DNA of 64,000 bases from Corylus avellana (Eukaryota > Streptophyta > Magnoliopsida > Fagales > Betulaceae), in NCBI RefSeq assembly GCF_901000735.1, contig NC_081542.1, positions 47,656,238 through 47,720,237 on the forward strand, in the 5' to 3' direction. Both the position numbers and the translations under genes were made by a program. Positions 39,771 to 52,000 of this stretch are shown in pieces (the first letter of the stretch is position 1; every line of letters starts with the position of its first letter). Below the pieces are notes generated by a model. It was not told the origin of the DNA, did no database searches, and was given only the letters and a program-made list of their open reading frames with translations.

Positions 39771-41282
39771 TCTATTAAGAACATTAATTCATTCAGGGAC
39801 ATGGGTGTTAGGAAAATATTGCTAGTTCACTCCAAGAAATAAATAAAAAAATCTCATTAAAGAGTCAAGTTTGTCATTTACAAAAGAATCAAATGTACTA
39901 ACTACTGATTACAAGTCATAAGGAAAAGTTTAGCCTTCCTTGGGGTCGGCAGATGGAGCCTTGGTAGCAGATGGGGTCTCGGCACCGTGTCCAGAAGTTG
40001 TTCCTTTGTCACCCGAGGACTCCTCGGAACTCGAGAAGGAATGATGAGCAAACCTGTCGATCCCCTCGGCATCAGGCATTAGATCCAACCCGAGACTGAT
40101 AAGCTATTTTAAAGCCTTGTCAGAAACAGGGATGGCCTCGGGTTTCACCGTGTCGAGGTCAATAGTGCGAGCAAGATCCTTAGCCCAAGACCGAAAGGTC
40201 TTGAAACCAAGAATGATCCCATCCGCCCAGGCACTATCCCGAGTCTAGGAAGCATACGACAGTTGCTGCAAATAGTTGGAAGATCGGGCCTCGGCTTCTT
40301 TGAGTAGTAGCTTCTTTCTTCGAGCTTTCCTCGAAAAAATTTAAGTCACTCCTCAGCAACTACGTGGCCTTTGATAACATCTTCAAGTTTAGTATTTTGG
40401 CCGGCAGCCTCTGCCTGAGAAGCCTTCAGTTGCTCTAAAACCTCTGCATGCTTCTCTTCGAGTTGGTGCAGATCTTCCTTTACAATGGAATGCTCCTCTT
40501 GGGGCTTCGAGTGATCAGCACGAAGGGTCTGCAATTCAAAGGATAGAGCTGAAACCTGGGATTCGGCTTGTGCAAACTCAGGTTGAGTAGTCGATTGCTG
40601 TTGGCCAAGATGGAGTAGTTCTTTGTCCTATTGAGCTAGTATATCCTTCAGTTTTGCATTCTCGGCTTCAGAGGCTGCAAGCCTGCTTCGGAGGCTCTCG
40701 GATTCTGAGGCGAACTCCTGAAAAAATTTCTTGAAGTAGCAGTATAAAACTATTGACTTCATAACTCCCTGCAACAAACAAAGTTAATCAAACATAATAC
40801 AACTCAGGCAAAAAGAAAGTCCTGTGAAGAGTGATACGTACACACAACTAATTGAATAGCATTGACTCTGCTATACCCCTGGCAGAGATGTCTCGTTCAC
40901 CTGTCAAGCTATCTTGGGGAACCAGCTCTACCAAAGCTTGAAACGGGTTCCTCAGTAATTGTCCACCGAACCGAGACAGGGGCTTCTCCACTGTCCATTT
41001 GACGTTATGAGGTTTCACCAAGGAATAGTGAGAGGAAGCCTCGGAACCAATACCAGCCTCAATCTCGGGAATCGGGGTCGGGGCCCGAGACGCGGCCTTA
41101 GCCACCGGAGTCGGAACCCCAAGCCGCTCCTCGGCTATCGGGGACAAGACCCGTGGCCTCACTTCTTCCACCTCAGCGCGCGGTCCATTCTCTTCCAGCT
41201 CCATCCCTACCGAGCTATCTGAGAATGGGTCTATTAAGATATGTTGAATGTTGGGGCCCGAATGGACCGGTGATGTCGACCC

Positions 41283-42652
41283 TGATGTGGTATTTTTGTG
41301 ACCAAAAATATCAATTACAAAATTACCACTCGCAATAGGACGAATCCCGTAGGATATGGCTATATTAAGGGTGTCGAGCCTCAAGGACTGCAGAGGTTTT
41401 ATTATCAAAATTCAAATGATTAAAATTAACTTAATTAAAAAGAGAATTGATTTGATTTTCTTTAAAAGTTAAAGTGCATGAAAATAAAAGAGATTTAAAA
41501 TAAGAGAGAGAGTGTAAGGTATTGACTTCACCTCTATCCGCACAACAATCGTTAATCATAATTAATCCCAGAAATTTATTCTATGCATGTTATAAATAAA
41601 TAAGAAACTACCTTATTAAAGAATAAGCATAATCTATCTTCGGTTAGCACGGATCGTCCACCTAACTACTAAGATGCGGTACGACCCGTTTTCCCTAGGT
41701 ATAAATTATCAAATTCTTTAACAGGATACATACAATCAATGAATAAGTGTAACCCATCTTCGGTTGGCACGAACTGTCTATCTAAATTATACTAAACTAA
41801 GGTGTAGTACAATCCGTCTTCCCTAAGCGTGGCCTATCAAATCCTATTAATCATATGTCAATTAAACCTAATGTATAACCATCATCCTCATAATCATAGA
41901 AAACAAGAATGATTTGAGATCAATAAAAGTAAAATACTTTCTAAGATAAGGGAAAAATTTCACAAATATTGATTTTAGAATTTAAGAACAATTGCCTTTA
42001 ATATGAAGAACAGAAATCAGTTGTAGGCTTATAGCAATCCTCATAGTTATACAATCAACATGCATAAATTGAAAATCTAGAAATTAAATATAATCAAACC
42101 ATTGTGCTTAGATAGAGTTACATCAACACCCCACGAAGAGGTTTAGCCGCTCATGATCTTTTAAGCTCCAAAGACAAATTTTTGATTTCTAACTCTAGGA
42201 AGCGGTGTGTCTGTTTACAATGTTTAGAACCCTATTTATAGGGATTAGGAGAACCCTAAAAACCCTAGAAACTCTGAGAAAATCGGAGGCCAATCTCCCA
42301 GTCCAATTAGGAGACCTAGAAAAACTTTCCTTCTCAATTTCGTACTCCTTTTTGTCTTTGCAGCCTATGTGCGCTCGAGTGCACTGTAGCTATAGTAACG
42401 TGCTACAGTAAATTGCTATAGTACCGCTACAGTAAATTGCTCGAGTGAATCACTACAGTAAACTGCTATAGTAAACTGTTACAGTGAATCCGCCACAGTA
42501 ACTGCATTTGGAGCCCAAAATCAATGATTTTCTTGTATCTTTATTAAATACCTGAAAACACAAAAACAAAACAAAATCAAACAAATAACAATGCTAAGGA
42601 ATTAACATATGCAAATTAAGGGGCTTGAATGTGCAACATTCGACCCTTATCA
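41283..42652 (-). mobile_element. Solo LTR nested in gypsy element
   Basis: 1370 bp with termini TGATGTGG...CCTTATCA (TGAT/ATCA both ends) and a 5-bp target-site duplication GACCC on both sides (41278-41282, 42653-42657). On the minus strand it begins TGATAAGGGTCGAATGTTGC, an LTR start seen in many woody plants. No internal domain, so it arose by LTR-LTR recombination. Contains a short minisatellite of CTACAGTAAA-like units near 42380-42505. Confidence 0.85.
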
Positions 42653-42863
42653 GACCCCACCGGGATAGCAGTAGTAGGAGCAGCTCCAGGAGGTTCCAAA
42701 GGGGTTGCTGCCAGAGGAGTTGCAGCAATAGGATTGTTTGCGAGAATATTCTGGTAGGCCAATATCGGATCCATATCAGGCTCTGGATTAGCCTTCCTCC
42801 GAGCGGCCAAGAGGTCGGCAAAAAGGAATTTTCCCTTCTCAACCTCGACAGCAGGACCCTTGC

Positions 42864-43207
42864 TGTAACATCCCACTCCAATGACACACAATATTACAAG
42901 TGGTATTAGAGCCACCTAGTAACGCCAGGTCATGTGGTACTAGAGGACTGCATGACGTGGACCTGACGAGGACGTCAGGAGTTTAAGAGGGGGAGTTTGT
43001 AACACTCCGATCCCATATTAGGAAGATGAGAAAAAAGCTCACATAGAGTGGATGATTTATAGAGATAGTCATGGGTGCTAAGTCCCACATTGCCTAGTTA
43101 CTAGATGAAACTGAACTTTATAATGAATTCTATGGAAACTCTAAATTGACTAGTCCTTTTGGAGTAATAGCGCAGATGTGGCTAGCGCTTTTCCTTGGGT
43201 CGTTACA
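42864..43207 (+). mobile_element. TRIM-like mini retroelement nested in gypsy element
   Basis: 344 bp, TGTAACA at the left and GTTACA at the right, with target-site duplication CTTGC (42859-42863, 43208-43212). A primer site, TGGTATTAGAGCC, starts near 42900 and a purine tract, AAGAGGGGGAG, near 42985. The right LTR is about 210 bp; the left LTR is reduced to about 35 bp. No coding sequence. Confidence 0.8.
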
Positions 43208-44608
43208 CTTGCCCTTCACTAGTCGCCTTTTCTTTGTTTGAGGAGCCTTGCTCTCCACGGGCTCGTCAACTAAGTGCAAAGCCTTTTCTACCCGAGACTC
43301 ATCTACCTTCTTGCCTTTATCAAGCGTAGGCTTCCGAGGGGTAGTGCCTCGGGTATTGGCCGCCGAAGGGCCCAAATAAACGGATGGACGAGATGGTCTC
43401 ATTCGAGACCCACCGGTGTCCTCTCTGCCGGCATATAAGCAGTGGTTCAGTGCACCAGTCGTAATCAATTGCTTGAAGGTCATAACAGACTCATGCCTCT
43501 GAACCCAAGATAGAACCGTGTTAACTCGGACCGTCTCATCCTCTGACAAACACAGATTCTTGTGGAGACCCAAATGGGGGGTAGTCATCTCTCGGGGCAC
43601 TCGAGGCCCCTCTTCTTTCTCTCCAGGAGCAAATTCCCATTGCCCCTGCGCGAAGAAGTATTTGTTTTTCCATCCGTGGTTACTGGTGAAGGTCTTATCC
43701 ATAAAAAAGAGTTTTCCCCGTCTTGATTGGAAGTTTTATAGCCCATCATTATTGGGATTCTTCTGGAGTCGGTACATCCAAAGAAATTTCGAAACCGTCA
43801 AGTACTTTCCTTCTCCATGGGCCAAACAACCACAGAGGCGAAAAACATCCTCCAGCCATTAGGAACCAATTGGTGGGGAGCCAGATTCAAGAGACTAAGC
43901 AGCTCATGAACGACCTTGGGGAAAGGAAGCTTGAGGCCTGCACGAAACATTTCTTCATAAAGGCAGACCTCGTGGCTCCTAGCATCCACGATGGCGCCCT
44001 TCCTCTCGTCATCAAAACGGAGTTTCACCCTTTTTGGGATATAGCAGTCCAATCTAATTCGGCGCTCATTAGCTGTGGTCAAATCTAGCTTCCACAAGGC
44101 TGGGTAAGTTTTGCCCAAACCACCATCAGACCCTAATCCTTCTTTTTTAGACATGGTCGAAAAAGGGCGAAAGAGGAAAAGCAGAGTAGAAAAGAAAGAG
44201 CAGATTAGAAAAGAACAAACAGTGCAATGACTTGGTGCGAATAAAAGAGAAAACCAAAAAAGAGAAAAGTTTTAAAAAGTAAAGATAAGAGCGTAAAATA
44301 CCAAAGGATTCCCCGAGACACGCACGCAATAAATGTGGCAAAAAAGGCGCCTCTGTAAATCCCGCATGACAGCTGGCAGCCGGCAACTGAAACGACGTCT
44401 GTCTCGGCACTGACACGTGGGGCAACCGATACACCCTCCGTCAGGTCAACCATCTCGGCAAAATTTGGTTTCAAGTTTCCCGACAAAATTTGAAATTCAA
44501 AATTCCCGCCTCAAAGGTCGCAGATTTTTTGGGTTTAATTTCAGAACGCCGATCCATTGATGGACAAAAATTTCCATAATCTTTCAGATCAGAAAATTTG
44601 GGGGTAAC

Positions 44609-45338
44609 TCTTAGGCCATGGATCAGTTCTAAAAGCCCAACGGGTTCCAAACCCGATCTAAACTGAACGGAATACCCGACAAGGACTGGGACAAGCTTGA
44701 GGTCTCTAACAAGCTTTCCCCGAGGAGGATTCGGACACAAATCCGAGACCACTCCTTGGGAGGTATCTGATGCGAAGTCCGAGATGCAACTCGAAAGCAA
44801 ATAGTCAGATGCCAAGGGTGAAACGGTCATTTTACAATTAAGGGTATGCAAAAATTCAAACTAGTCCTAGTGAACATTATCTCACATTTAAAAAAGCTTT
44901 CTACAGCGTAGAAGGTTATCCACCTACGAACAATCCCTACACAAGCGGGATAAGCTATTATTCAAATTCAAAAAGTTGTTTAACTCAAAACAAAACCTTA
45001 ATGCCTTGTCCCAGGATTCCTACCCTTATCAAATAACTGCAAAACAGATATTTAGGGATAGGAATCTTGAGACGTGCGAGGAACAAATTCCACTCCATGC
45101 CAATAAATACAGGTCCCAAATTCCATCGAAGGTAAGCGCAATCTGGACTAAAAATTTTGGTTGCTTAGCTATTCTGTCCTCAAAATCTAACTTAGGCATC
45201 GGAGCTCCCCCGCCAGGACACCACCGGGAGTTCTGATCCTGTTTGTTCTTTCCTATGTGTAGTTTGAAGCGTTCCTAAAGTTGGCACCACCACATCCAGG
45301 CATGCCACGTCACCACCTCGGAAAATTGTGTATCAACA
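44609..45338 (+). repeat. 3' LTR of gypsy element
   Basis: Starts TCTTAGGCC where the 5' LTR has TGTTGGGCC, and ends ATCAACA. Followed by the ATAAT target-site duplication. Confidence 0.92.
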
Positions 45339-45343
45339 ATAAT

Positions 45344-46007
45344 CATTGTGGCGAAGCCAATAAAGAGCCAAACATGAATGAGAAATATACTAGAAGCTCA
45401 TAACCATAGGAATTAGAAAAAACACAAAAAAAAAAAAAAAAAACATCACAAATTATATTCTTTGTTTTTATTTATTTTGTCTAATTTTTGGATGTTGAGA
45501 CTAGATTATGGATACTTGTAAAACACAAAACTTGAGTGGTATTTGTCCGCACATATGCGGATAATATATATGATATCCGCCCGCTTGAAATTAGGGGTTT
45601 AAAATTCACACGTAACCCATGAGACGGGCAAATGCAGAGCAATTTTTAACCGCTTACTTGAACACCATTATATGTATAAATCATTTACATGTAGAGTTCT
45701 TAACATAACTTTACAATATAATTTTGGAAGTTCTAATCAATATTTTCTAATTGAATGGTTCTTGTTGGTACATGTGAATGTAAAATGTGAAATGACACTT
45801 GAAAATGCTTATTAGTATTTGATTTAACCGTATTTACAGCCTTAATAGCAGGCTAAATAAGTGAGGAACAGGATCCTCTCTAGTCCATTATGGACTGGAG
45901 AATATCCAGTTCATGACTAGGATTTCATCTCAAAAATTTTATGACCACAAATGTGATACATATCCCACTAATAAAAATAATAATAAAATATTATTTTAAA
46001 TTAAAAA
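45344..46007. other. Copy A flank homologous to the OST3 promoter region
   Basis: 45344-45868 is the paralogue of 54637-55154, the DNA leading into OST3-1. At about 45869, where copy B continues to the OST3 start, copy A switches to an unrelated sequence beginning GAGGAACAGGATCCTCTC, probably another insertion, and then runs into the assembly gap. The expected OST3 of copy A is not visible. Confidence 0.75.
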
Positions 46008-46107
46008 NNNNNNNNNNNNNNNNNNNNNNNNNNNNNNNNNNNNNNNNNNNNNNNNNNNNNNNNNNNNNNNNNNNNNNNNNNNNNNNNNNNNNNNNNNNNN
46101 NNNNNNN
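46008..46107. other. Assembly gap (100 N)
   Basis: Exactly 100 Ns, so probably a placeholder of unknown true size. It hides the left part of a Harbinger-like element and possibly OST3 of copy A. Confidence 0.99.
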
Positions 46108-46954
46108 TCTCTCCCTTTCTAGATCTCACTCTCTACCTCACTTTCCCCCAGTAAATTCTCGCTCACGAAGACAGAAAAGGGAGAATTTTTGCTATGCCGA
46201 ATGGTTATCCTCATATTCTTATCCTCTCAATCATTATCTGCAGCGAAACCAGCTTTAGAAAACAGAGAGAAAACGTGAGAGTGAGGGAGGGAGAGAGAGA
46301 GAGTTATGGGTATTTGATTGTGATGGGGTTGATTCTCTAGGTATTTTTATTTGGGTAATCAATTGTGTTCTTGATGATATTTGATTGGGTTGTTGTGGAG
46401 CTTGTGGTTGAGTTCTTGTTGAGTTTTGGTGAGTTCTGGAATGATTTAAGTTGCTTGGGAATGATTGATTTTGTGGGTTTTATTTATTGTTAATTTTGGG
46501 TGTAAATCCTTTGAGTGGCCGTGAGAGTGAAGATGGAGTATTGAAGATGGAGATTTGGTTTTTTGAGGGCAAAAATCAACTGGGTTTCTATTTAATTTTG
46601 CTCTACTTGAACCAGATGAAGTGCATAAGTGCAGAAGATTGCTCTAAGTTGTTCTTTTTATTGTGAGAAAATGGCTTTGTGTCCAGATAAAGTGCAGAAG
46701 AAGAAGAGGGCGGAGAAGAAAAACGGAGAAATATAATGGAGATGACTGCGTGAAAAGATGTGAGAGGAGAGAGAGTGTTATTTTTTATGATTATAATAAT
46801 AACAAGGATCGCCACAGTTGAACATTGGGTTCAACCTTGGCAGCTGATGGTTTAAGGAACGGAAATCTGCTGTGAGATTTTTTTTTTAGTTTTTAGACAT
46901 ATTTTCTAAACTTAGAAAATAAACTCCCTTATAAGAATTCTGTTAAAAATGCTC
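46108..46954. mobile_element. Right part of Harbinger-like element, copy B
   Basis: Colinear with 60474-61348 of the complete copy, ending in the inverted-terminal word AAAAATGCTC before TAA (46955-46957). Its left end lies in the gap. Confidence 0.75.
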
Positions 46955-46957
46955 TAA

Positions 46958-47615
46958 GGACAGCAGCAACAACAGCTATGTGGGGAGAAATGGGAATGAT
47001 AACGTCAAAGTGTACCAAGCTGAAGTGGTTTCTAACCATATTTTTGTAATGTTTGTCAAGTGGTATGGATTTTAAGAGTGATATTATTGTGGATCAATTG
47101 GTTTCTTGTATATCAAAGTAGACTAAAACAACGTCTAGATGAGCCATGCTAGTCTTTATTTTACTTTTGAATAAACCGTAAGTAAAGTTCTTTTTATTGT
47201 TGCTAGCTTGCGGATTCTCTGCTTTTCACAAAGCAGTCCTATCCCCATTCCCCATCTATTATAATGTCAAATTATAAAAATACTTTGACAAAATAAAATT
47301 TTTTTGATTACTTGCAGCTACCTTCAAGGAGATACCTTACATTGGTTAAAGCAATGGAAAAAATTAGAAGAAAGTAAAATGCAAAAAAATTATATTACTT
47401 TATAAAATCTTCACATTGAGAGTTTTGTTGGTGATACAGGCTGGGGTTGAACCTTTGAGTGGGCCGACATTAGATGGGTTGGACAACTAGAGCCCAGACC
47501 TGAGCTTTGGTTGACCAGTCATACATACCCAACCCAACTCACTTACCTTGACAGCATCATCTTGACAATCTCAGTTGAAGCCACATGAGAAAAAATTTTC
47601 TTAGCGAGAACCCAA
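46958..47615. other. 5' flank of PPR-B
   Basis: Homologous to 30231-30953 and 61352-62009, with only small differences. It contains the presumed PPR promoter and 5' UTR. No other gene. Confidence 0.7.
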
Positions 47616-48742
47616 ATGCTGCAGAAAGCTCACCATCTCCTCAAACCTTTCTCAACTTCAACAACACCAACTTCTCTCACTTGGAGAAACCAAATCAGAC
47701 AGAACCAGCTAGCCTCCCAAATCTCATCCATTCTGTTGCAAAGGCACAACTGGGTTCTTCTCCTCCAAAACCTCAAACTCTCCTCGAAATTAACCCCATC
47801 TCTCTTCCTCCAAATCCTCCATAAAACCCACACTAATCCTCAAACTCTCCTCGAAATTAACCCCATCTCTCTTCCTCCAAATCCTCCATAAAACCCACAC
47901 TAAGCCTCAAATCTCTCTCAACTTCTTCAATTGGGCAAAAACAAATCTTGGGTTTCAACCAGACCTCCAGTCCCACTGCAAAATCATCCAACTTTCACTT
48001 GGGTCGGGTCTTGTCCAACCCGTGAAGCCACTTTTGGATTCCTTGATTCAGAGCCACCCTGCATCAGTGCTTGCACAGTGTCTGATTCGAGTTTGTAGAG
48101 GTACAGATTCTCAGTCTAATGCGTTAAGCTTTGTTATTGAATGTTATTCGCAAAAGGGTTTGTTCGTGGAGGATTTAGAGGTGTTCGGGAAAATGAGAGG
48201 TCAGGGTTGTACCCCTTCAGTTCGTGCCTGCCATGCACTGCTTGAGGGTTTGCAGCAACAAAACGAGATTAAACTGGCTTGGTGTTTCTTTGGTGCTGTA
48301 TTTCGTAGTGGGGTGTCGCTGAACCGGCCTATGTGGTCAGTGTTTGCTCAGATTTTGTGTAAAAACGAGAAATTTGAGAGAGTTGTTAGATTGCTAGATT
48401 TTGGTATTCATAACTCTGCGATTTATAATCTTGTCATTGATTAATATAGCAAAGGTGGGGATTTTGGAGCTGCATTTGATACCTTGAATCAGATGTGTGA
48501 TAGGAAAATTGAACCATGTTTTACTACTTATAGCTCAGTTCTTGATGGGGATTGTAAATATGAAAAAGCTGAAGTCATTGAGAGCATCATGAGCATTATG
48601 GTGGAGAAGGAGCTGCTTCCGAAGACTCCTTTATCCAAATATGGTTTGGTAGTTCAGAAGCTTAGTGATCTGGGCAAGACTTATGCTGCAGAGATGTTCT
48701 TTAGGAGAGCTTGTGATGAGAAGATTGAATTACAGGATGCTA

Positions 48743-48989
48743 TAACAGCAGCTCATCATCAACAGATTACTCTTTCTTATCTTACATACGTGTATATAAG
48801 TTAGTTTAGTTTGTTATATCAGCTAGTTAGTTATGTAAGTTGAAACTGTTATGTTAGTTATGTTGTTAGCCTATACTCTGTTAGTTGAGTTGTAAAACAG
48901 AGTATATAAACTCATGTTTTGCTTTGTATTTTGGCAAGTTAATGAGAACAGTTTTGTCTTCAATCTCTTTCTTTCTTTACAATTTGATA
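48743..48989 (+). repeat. 5' LTR of copia element, copy B
   Basis: 247 bp, TAACAGCAG...AATTTGATA; nearly identical to 53477-53719 and to 63067-63313. Confidence 0.93.
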
Positions 48990-49089
48990 TGGTATCAGAG
49001 CTTTTCACTTTATGAAAGTTCAATTCATCAATGTTGATCCCAGTTTCCTCGATTCCTGAAGCCATTCCCCTTTCTTCTTCTCATTGATT

Positions 49090-52000
49090 ACCTTTCTCTC
49101 TCAATGACAATGCCTCTAGTCATTACTATCTGCATAGTGGTGATAATCCAGGGCTATTGTTGGTTCCTCAACCATTAACTGGTGAGAACTATAACACTTG
49201 GAGCCGATCCATGACCATGGCTCTCTCTGCGAAGAACAGGTTGCAGTTCGTTGATGGAACTCTTCCTCACTCATCCACTCTGAATGAATCTGAGTTCAGA
49301 GCCTGGAAGAGGTGCAATGATACAATATCTTCATGGATTGTTAACATCGTATCGAAGGACATTGCTACTAGTATAATTTACATCAACAATTGCCAGGATA
49401 TGTGGTTGAGTCTGAAGGAAAGATTCTCACAGAAAAACGGACCACAAGCCTTCCAGCTTTAGAAAGTTATCTCTAGCTTCTCACAGGATAGCATGTCTGT
49501 AAGCTCTTACTTTACTTGTCTCAAATCTCTTTGTGATGAATTTAGCAACTATAAGTCCTTTTCTCCATGTACTTGTGTTTCTGCGTGTTCTTGTGGTAGC
49601 CTGAAATTTGTCCAAACATTTTTTGATCAACAATACGTTTTTCAATTTTTAATGGGGCTCAATGAGTCTTTTGCTCACATCATAGGTCAAATCCTCTTGA
49701 TGGATCCACTTCCTCTAATTAACATAGTGTTTTCACTAGTTGTTCAAGAAGAAAGTCAAAGACAAATCTTCATAAGATCTATGACTTCAAACCCTGTAGC
49801 CTTGATAACCAAATCTGTCCCCACACAACAGAATAGGTTTCCTAGGCAGATGACTCGAAAGGATAAACCAATCTGTACTCATCGTGGTATTTCTGGACAT
49901 ACAATTGATAAATGCTACAAACTGCATGGCTTCCCCCCTGGATTCAAATTCACAAAAAGGCCTTCTTTTTCCCCAAGTTCAAGTGTGAACTATGCTGCTC
50001 AGAATTATGGAGAAAATTTTCCTGCAACTCCACAAGTTCCTCAGCTGCCAATTACTGTAGAACAATGTTAAAGGCTTCTGGAATTGTTGCAGACTAATTC
50101 TCATCAAGCTTCCACCAATTAAGTAGGTTCTTTACCTGCTACTCAAGGCCACCTCTTCTCTCAGGTGTCAGGTAATGCCCTTGCCCTCAATGTTAAGCAT
50201 TCTGTTTTTCATTCAAACCTCAACTTGCCTAAACTCAAACCAAATCCGACAGATACTCCTTGGATCATTGATGCAGGAGCTACTGATCACATGGTTAATT
50301 GTGTTTCTTTGTTTACAACAATTACATCTACTATATCCATATCTGTCAAACTACCTAATGGTGACTTAGTTTCTGTTACACACATAGGCACGGTTAGAAT
50401 TTCAGAACATTTCATTTTAACCAATGTCTTATGTATACCATCTTTTTCATGCAATCTCATTTCTGCAACAAAGCTCATCAAACACCGTGGTTGCTGCCTC
50501 ATTTTTATTAACACTTATTGTGTCATACATAATCTGATCACTTGGAAAACGATTGGAGTGGGTGAGGAAAAAGAAGGTTTGTTCCATTTGATACAGCCTG
50601 CAAGCAAGCTTTCTGTAAACCATGGTGTTAATTTTGCTATTCTCAAAAATCCTTCAACAAACCTATGGCATTTTAGGCTAGGTCATTTGTCTAATTCTAG
50701 AATAAAAATGTTGCACAATTTAGTTCCTTTCATTTCTGTTGATTCAAATACAATCTGTACTATTTGCCCTTTGGCAAAACAGAAAAAGCTTCATTTTCCT
50801 ATTAGTAATAAAACTTCAAAGGCTCATTTTGATCTTATTTATGTTGACATTTGGGGTCCCTTTTCTCAGCAATCCACAAATGGATCACATTATTTTCTTA
50901 CTATTGTGGATGATTTCAGTAGATATACTTGGGTTCATCTCATGCATCAAAAGTCCCAAGCTAGGTCTTTTATTCAATCTTTCTTTAAACTTGTAGCAAC
51001 TTAGTTTAATCTCAAGATTAAAATCTTGAGATCTGATAATGGTGTAGAATTTTACATGGAAAATTTTCTCTTCTCAAGGTACTCTACATCAACTTAGTTG
51101 TGTAGAGACACCTCAACAAAATTTCATTGTTGAAAGAAAACACCAACATTTACTCAATGTTGATAGGGCTTTAAGGTTTCAATCTCATTTGCCTCTTTCT
51201 TTTTGGGCAGATTGTGTCTTAACAGCAGTTCATTTGATCAATAGGATTCCATCTCCTTTGTTGTCTAATAAATCTCCATTTGAATTGCTGTTTTTAGAGC
51301 TTCCTTCTTATTCTCATCTAAAGGTTTTTGGTTGTCTAGCTTTTGCCTCCACCTTATCTCGAGATAGACACAAATTCCATCCTAAAGCTATTGCATGTGT
51401 TTTCCTAGGTTATCCTCATGGTATGAAAGGATATAAACTTTTAAACATTCATACCAATTCTGTTTTTGTATCTAGAAATGTGGTCTTTCATGAACATGTT
51501 TTTCCTTTTGCATCAAAAGAATTTTCTTTCCATTCAGATGTTCATTCAAATGATGCAATCAATAATTCTCCTTGGTTCAATAATCTTCCCTATATCAGTG
51601 ATGATACTTGTCACCATTCATCTCTTATTGCAGAAGATCAGTTGCATGATGATCACTCCACTCATGACATAGTTTCTCATGATTCTCATGATCTTCATTT
51701 ATCTTCTACCAACATTAGTCATCAATCAGATTCTATAGCAGAATCATCTATCATCCCAACCAAAACCCTTAGGAAATCAAGCCGCACTAGGCAAGCTCTT
51801 AGTTACATGCAGAATTATCATTGTCAACTTGCTTCTTCCAATTCCACTTCATCTGATTCTATGGTTGGATTTTTTGATGACACTGTAATTGATAATGTTA
51901 ATGCATGTATCACATATTCCCTTTCTTCTGTTTTGAACTATGACCATCTTTCCCCTTCTTATAAAGCATTTAGTTTATCTCTTATTGTTAACACCTGAAT

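Larger units (their letters stand above)
39930..44154 (-). pseudogene. Antisense gene in gypsy 3' region (putative gypsy-type transposase family)
   Basis: On the minus strand from the ATG at 44154. Segment 44154-43798 starts MSKKEGLGSDGGLGK and includes LPFPKVVHELLSLLNLAPHQ and NGWRMFFASVVVW, the look of Pfam PF04195 (putative gypsy type transposase). A frameshift and stop near 43800-43720 separate it from 43702-43213 (NHGWKNKYFFAQGQWEF, then a long basic low-complexity tail). Coding resumes at 42863-42658 beyond a TRIM-like insert and at 41277-40848 beyond a solo LTR. A probable intron (about 40846-40769) leads to a coiled-coil part (40768-40320) and an acidic tail ending DPKEG at 39930. Removing the inserts restores colinearity (joint KGKGPAVE). 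Function unknown; antisense genes of this type occur in other plant gypsy elements. Now broken by stops as well as inserts. Confidence 0.75.
32911..45338 (+). mobile_element. Ty3/gypsy LTR retrotransposon, Tat-like, 12.4 kb
   Basis: Two 730-bp LTRs (32911-33641, 44609-45338) and a perfect 5-bp target-site duplication ATAAT (32906-32910, 45339-45343). The primer site TTGGCGCCGTCTGTGGG starts at 33644 and a G-rich purine tract ends at 44608. Internal order: gag, protease, reverse transcriptase, RNase H, a second RNase H, integrase, then a 5.3-kb 3' region with an antisense gene. A second RNase H and a long 3' region point to the Tat lineage of plant gypsy elements. Every coding part carries stops or frameshifts. 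Two younger elements sit inside it. The paralogous site near 54636 is uninterrupted, which confirms the insertion ends. Confidence 0.95.

Noticed and set aside
45941..46258. Open frame running through the first assembly gap
   Set aside because: Exists only because Ns are read as unknown codons.
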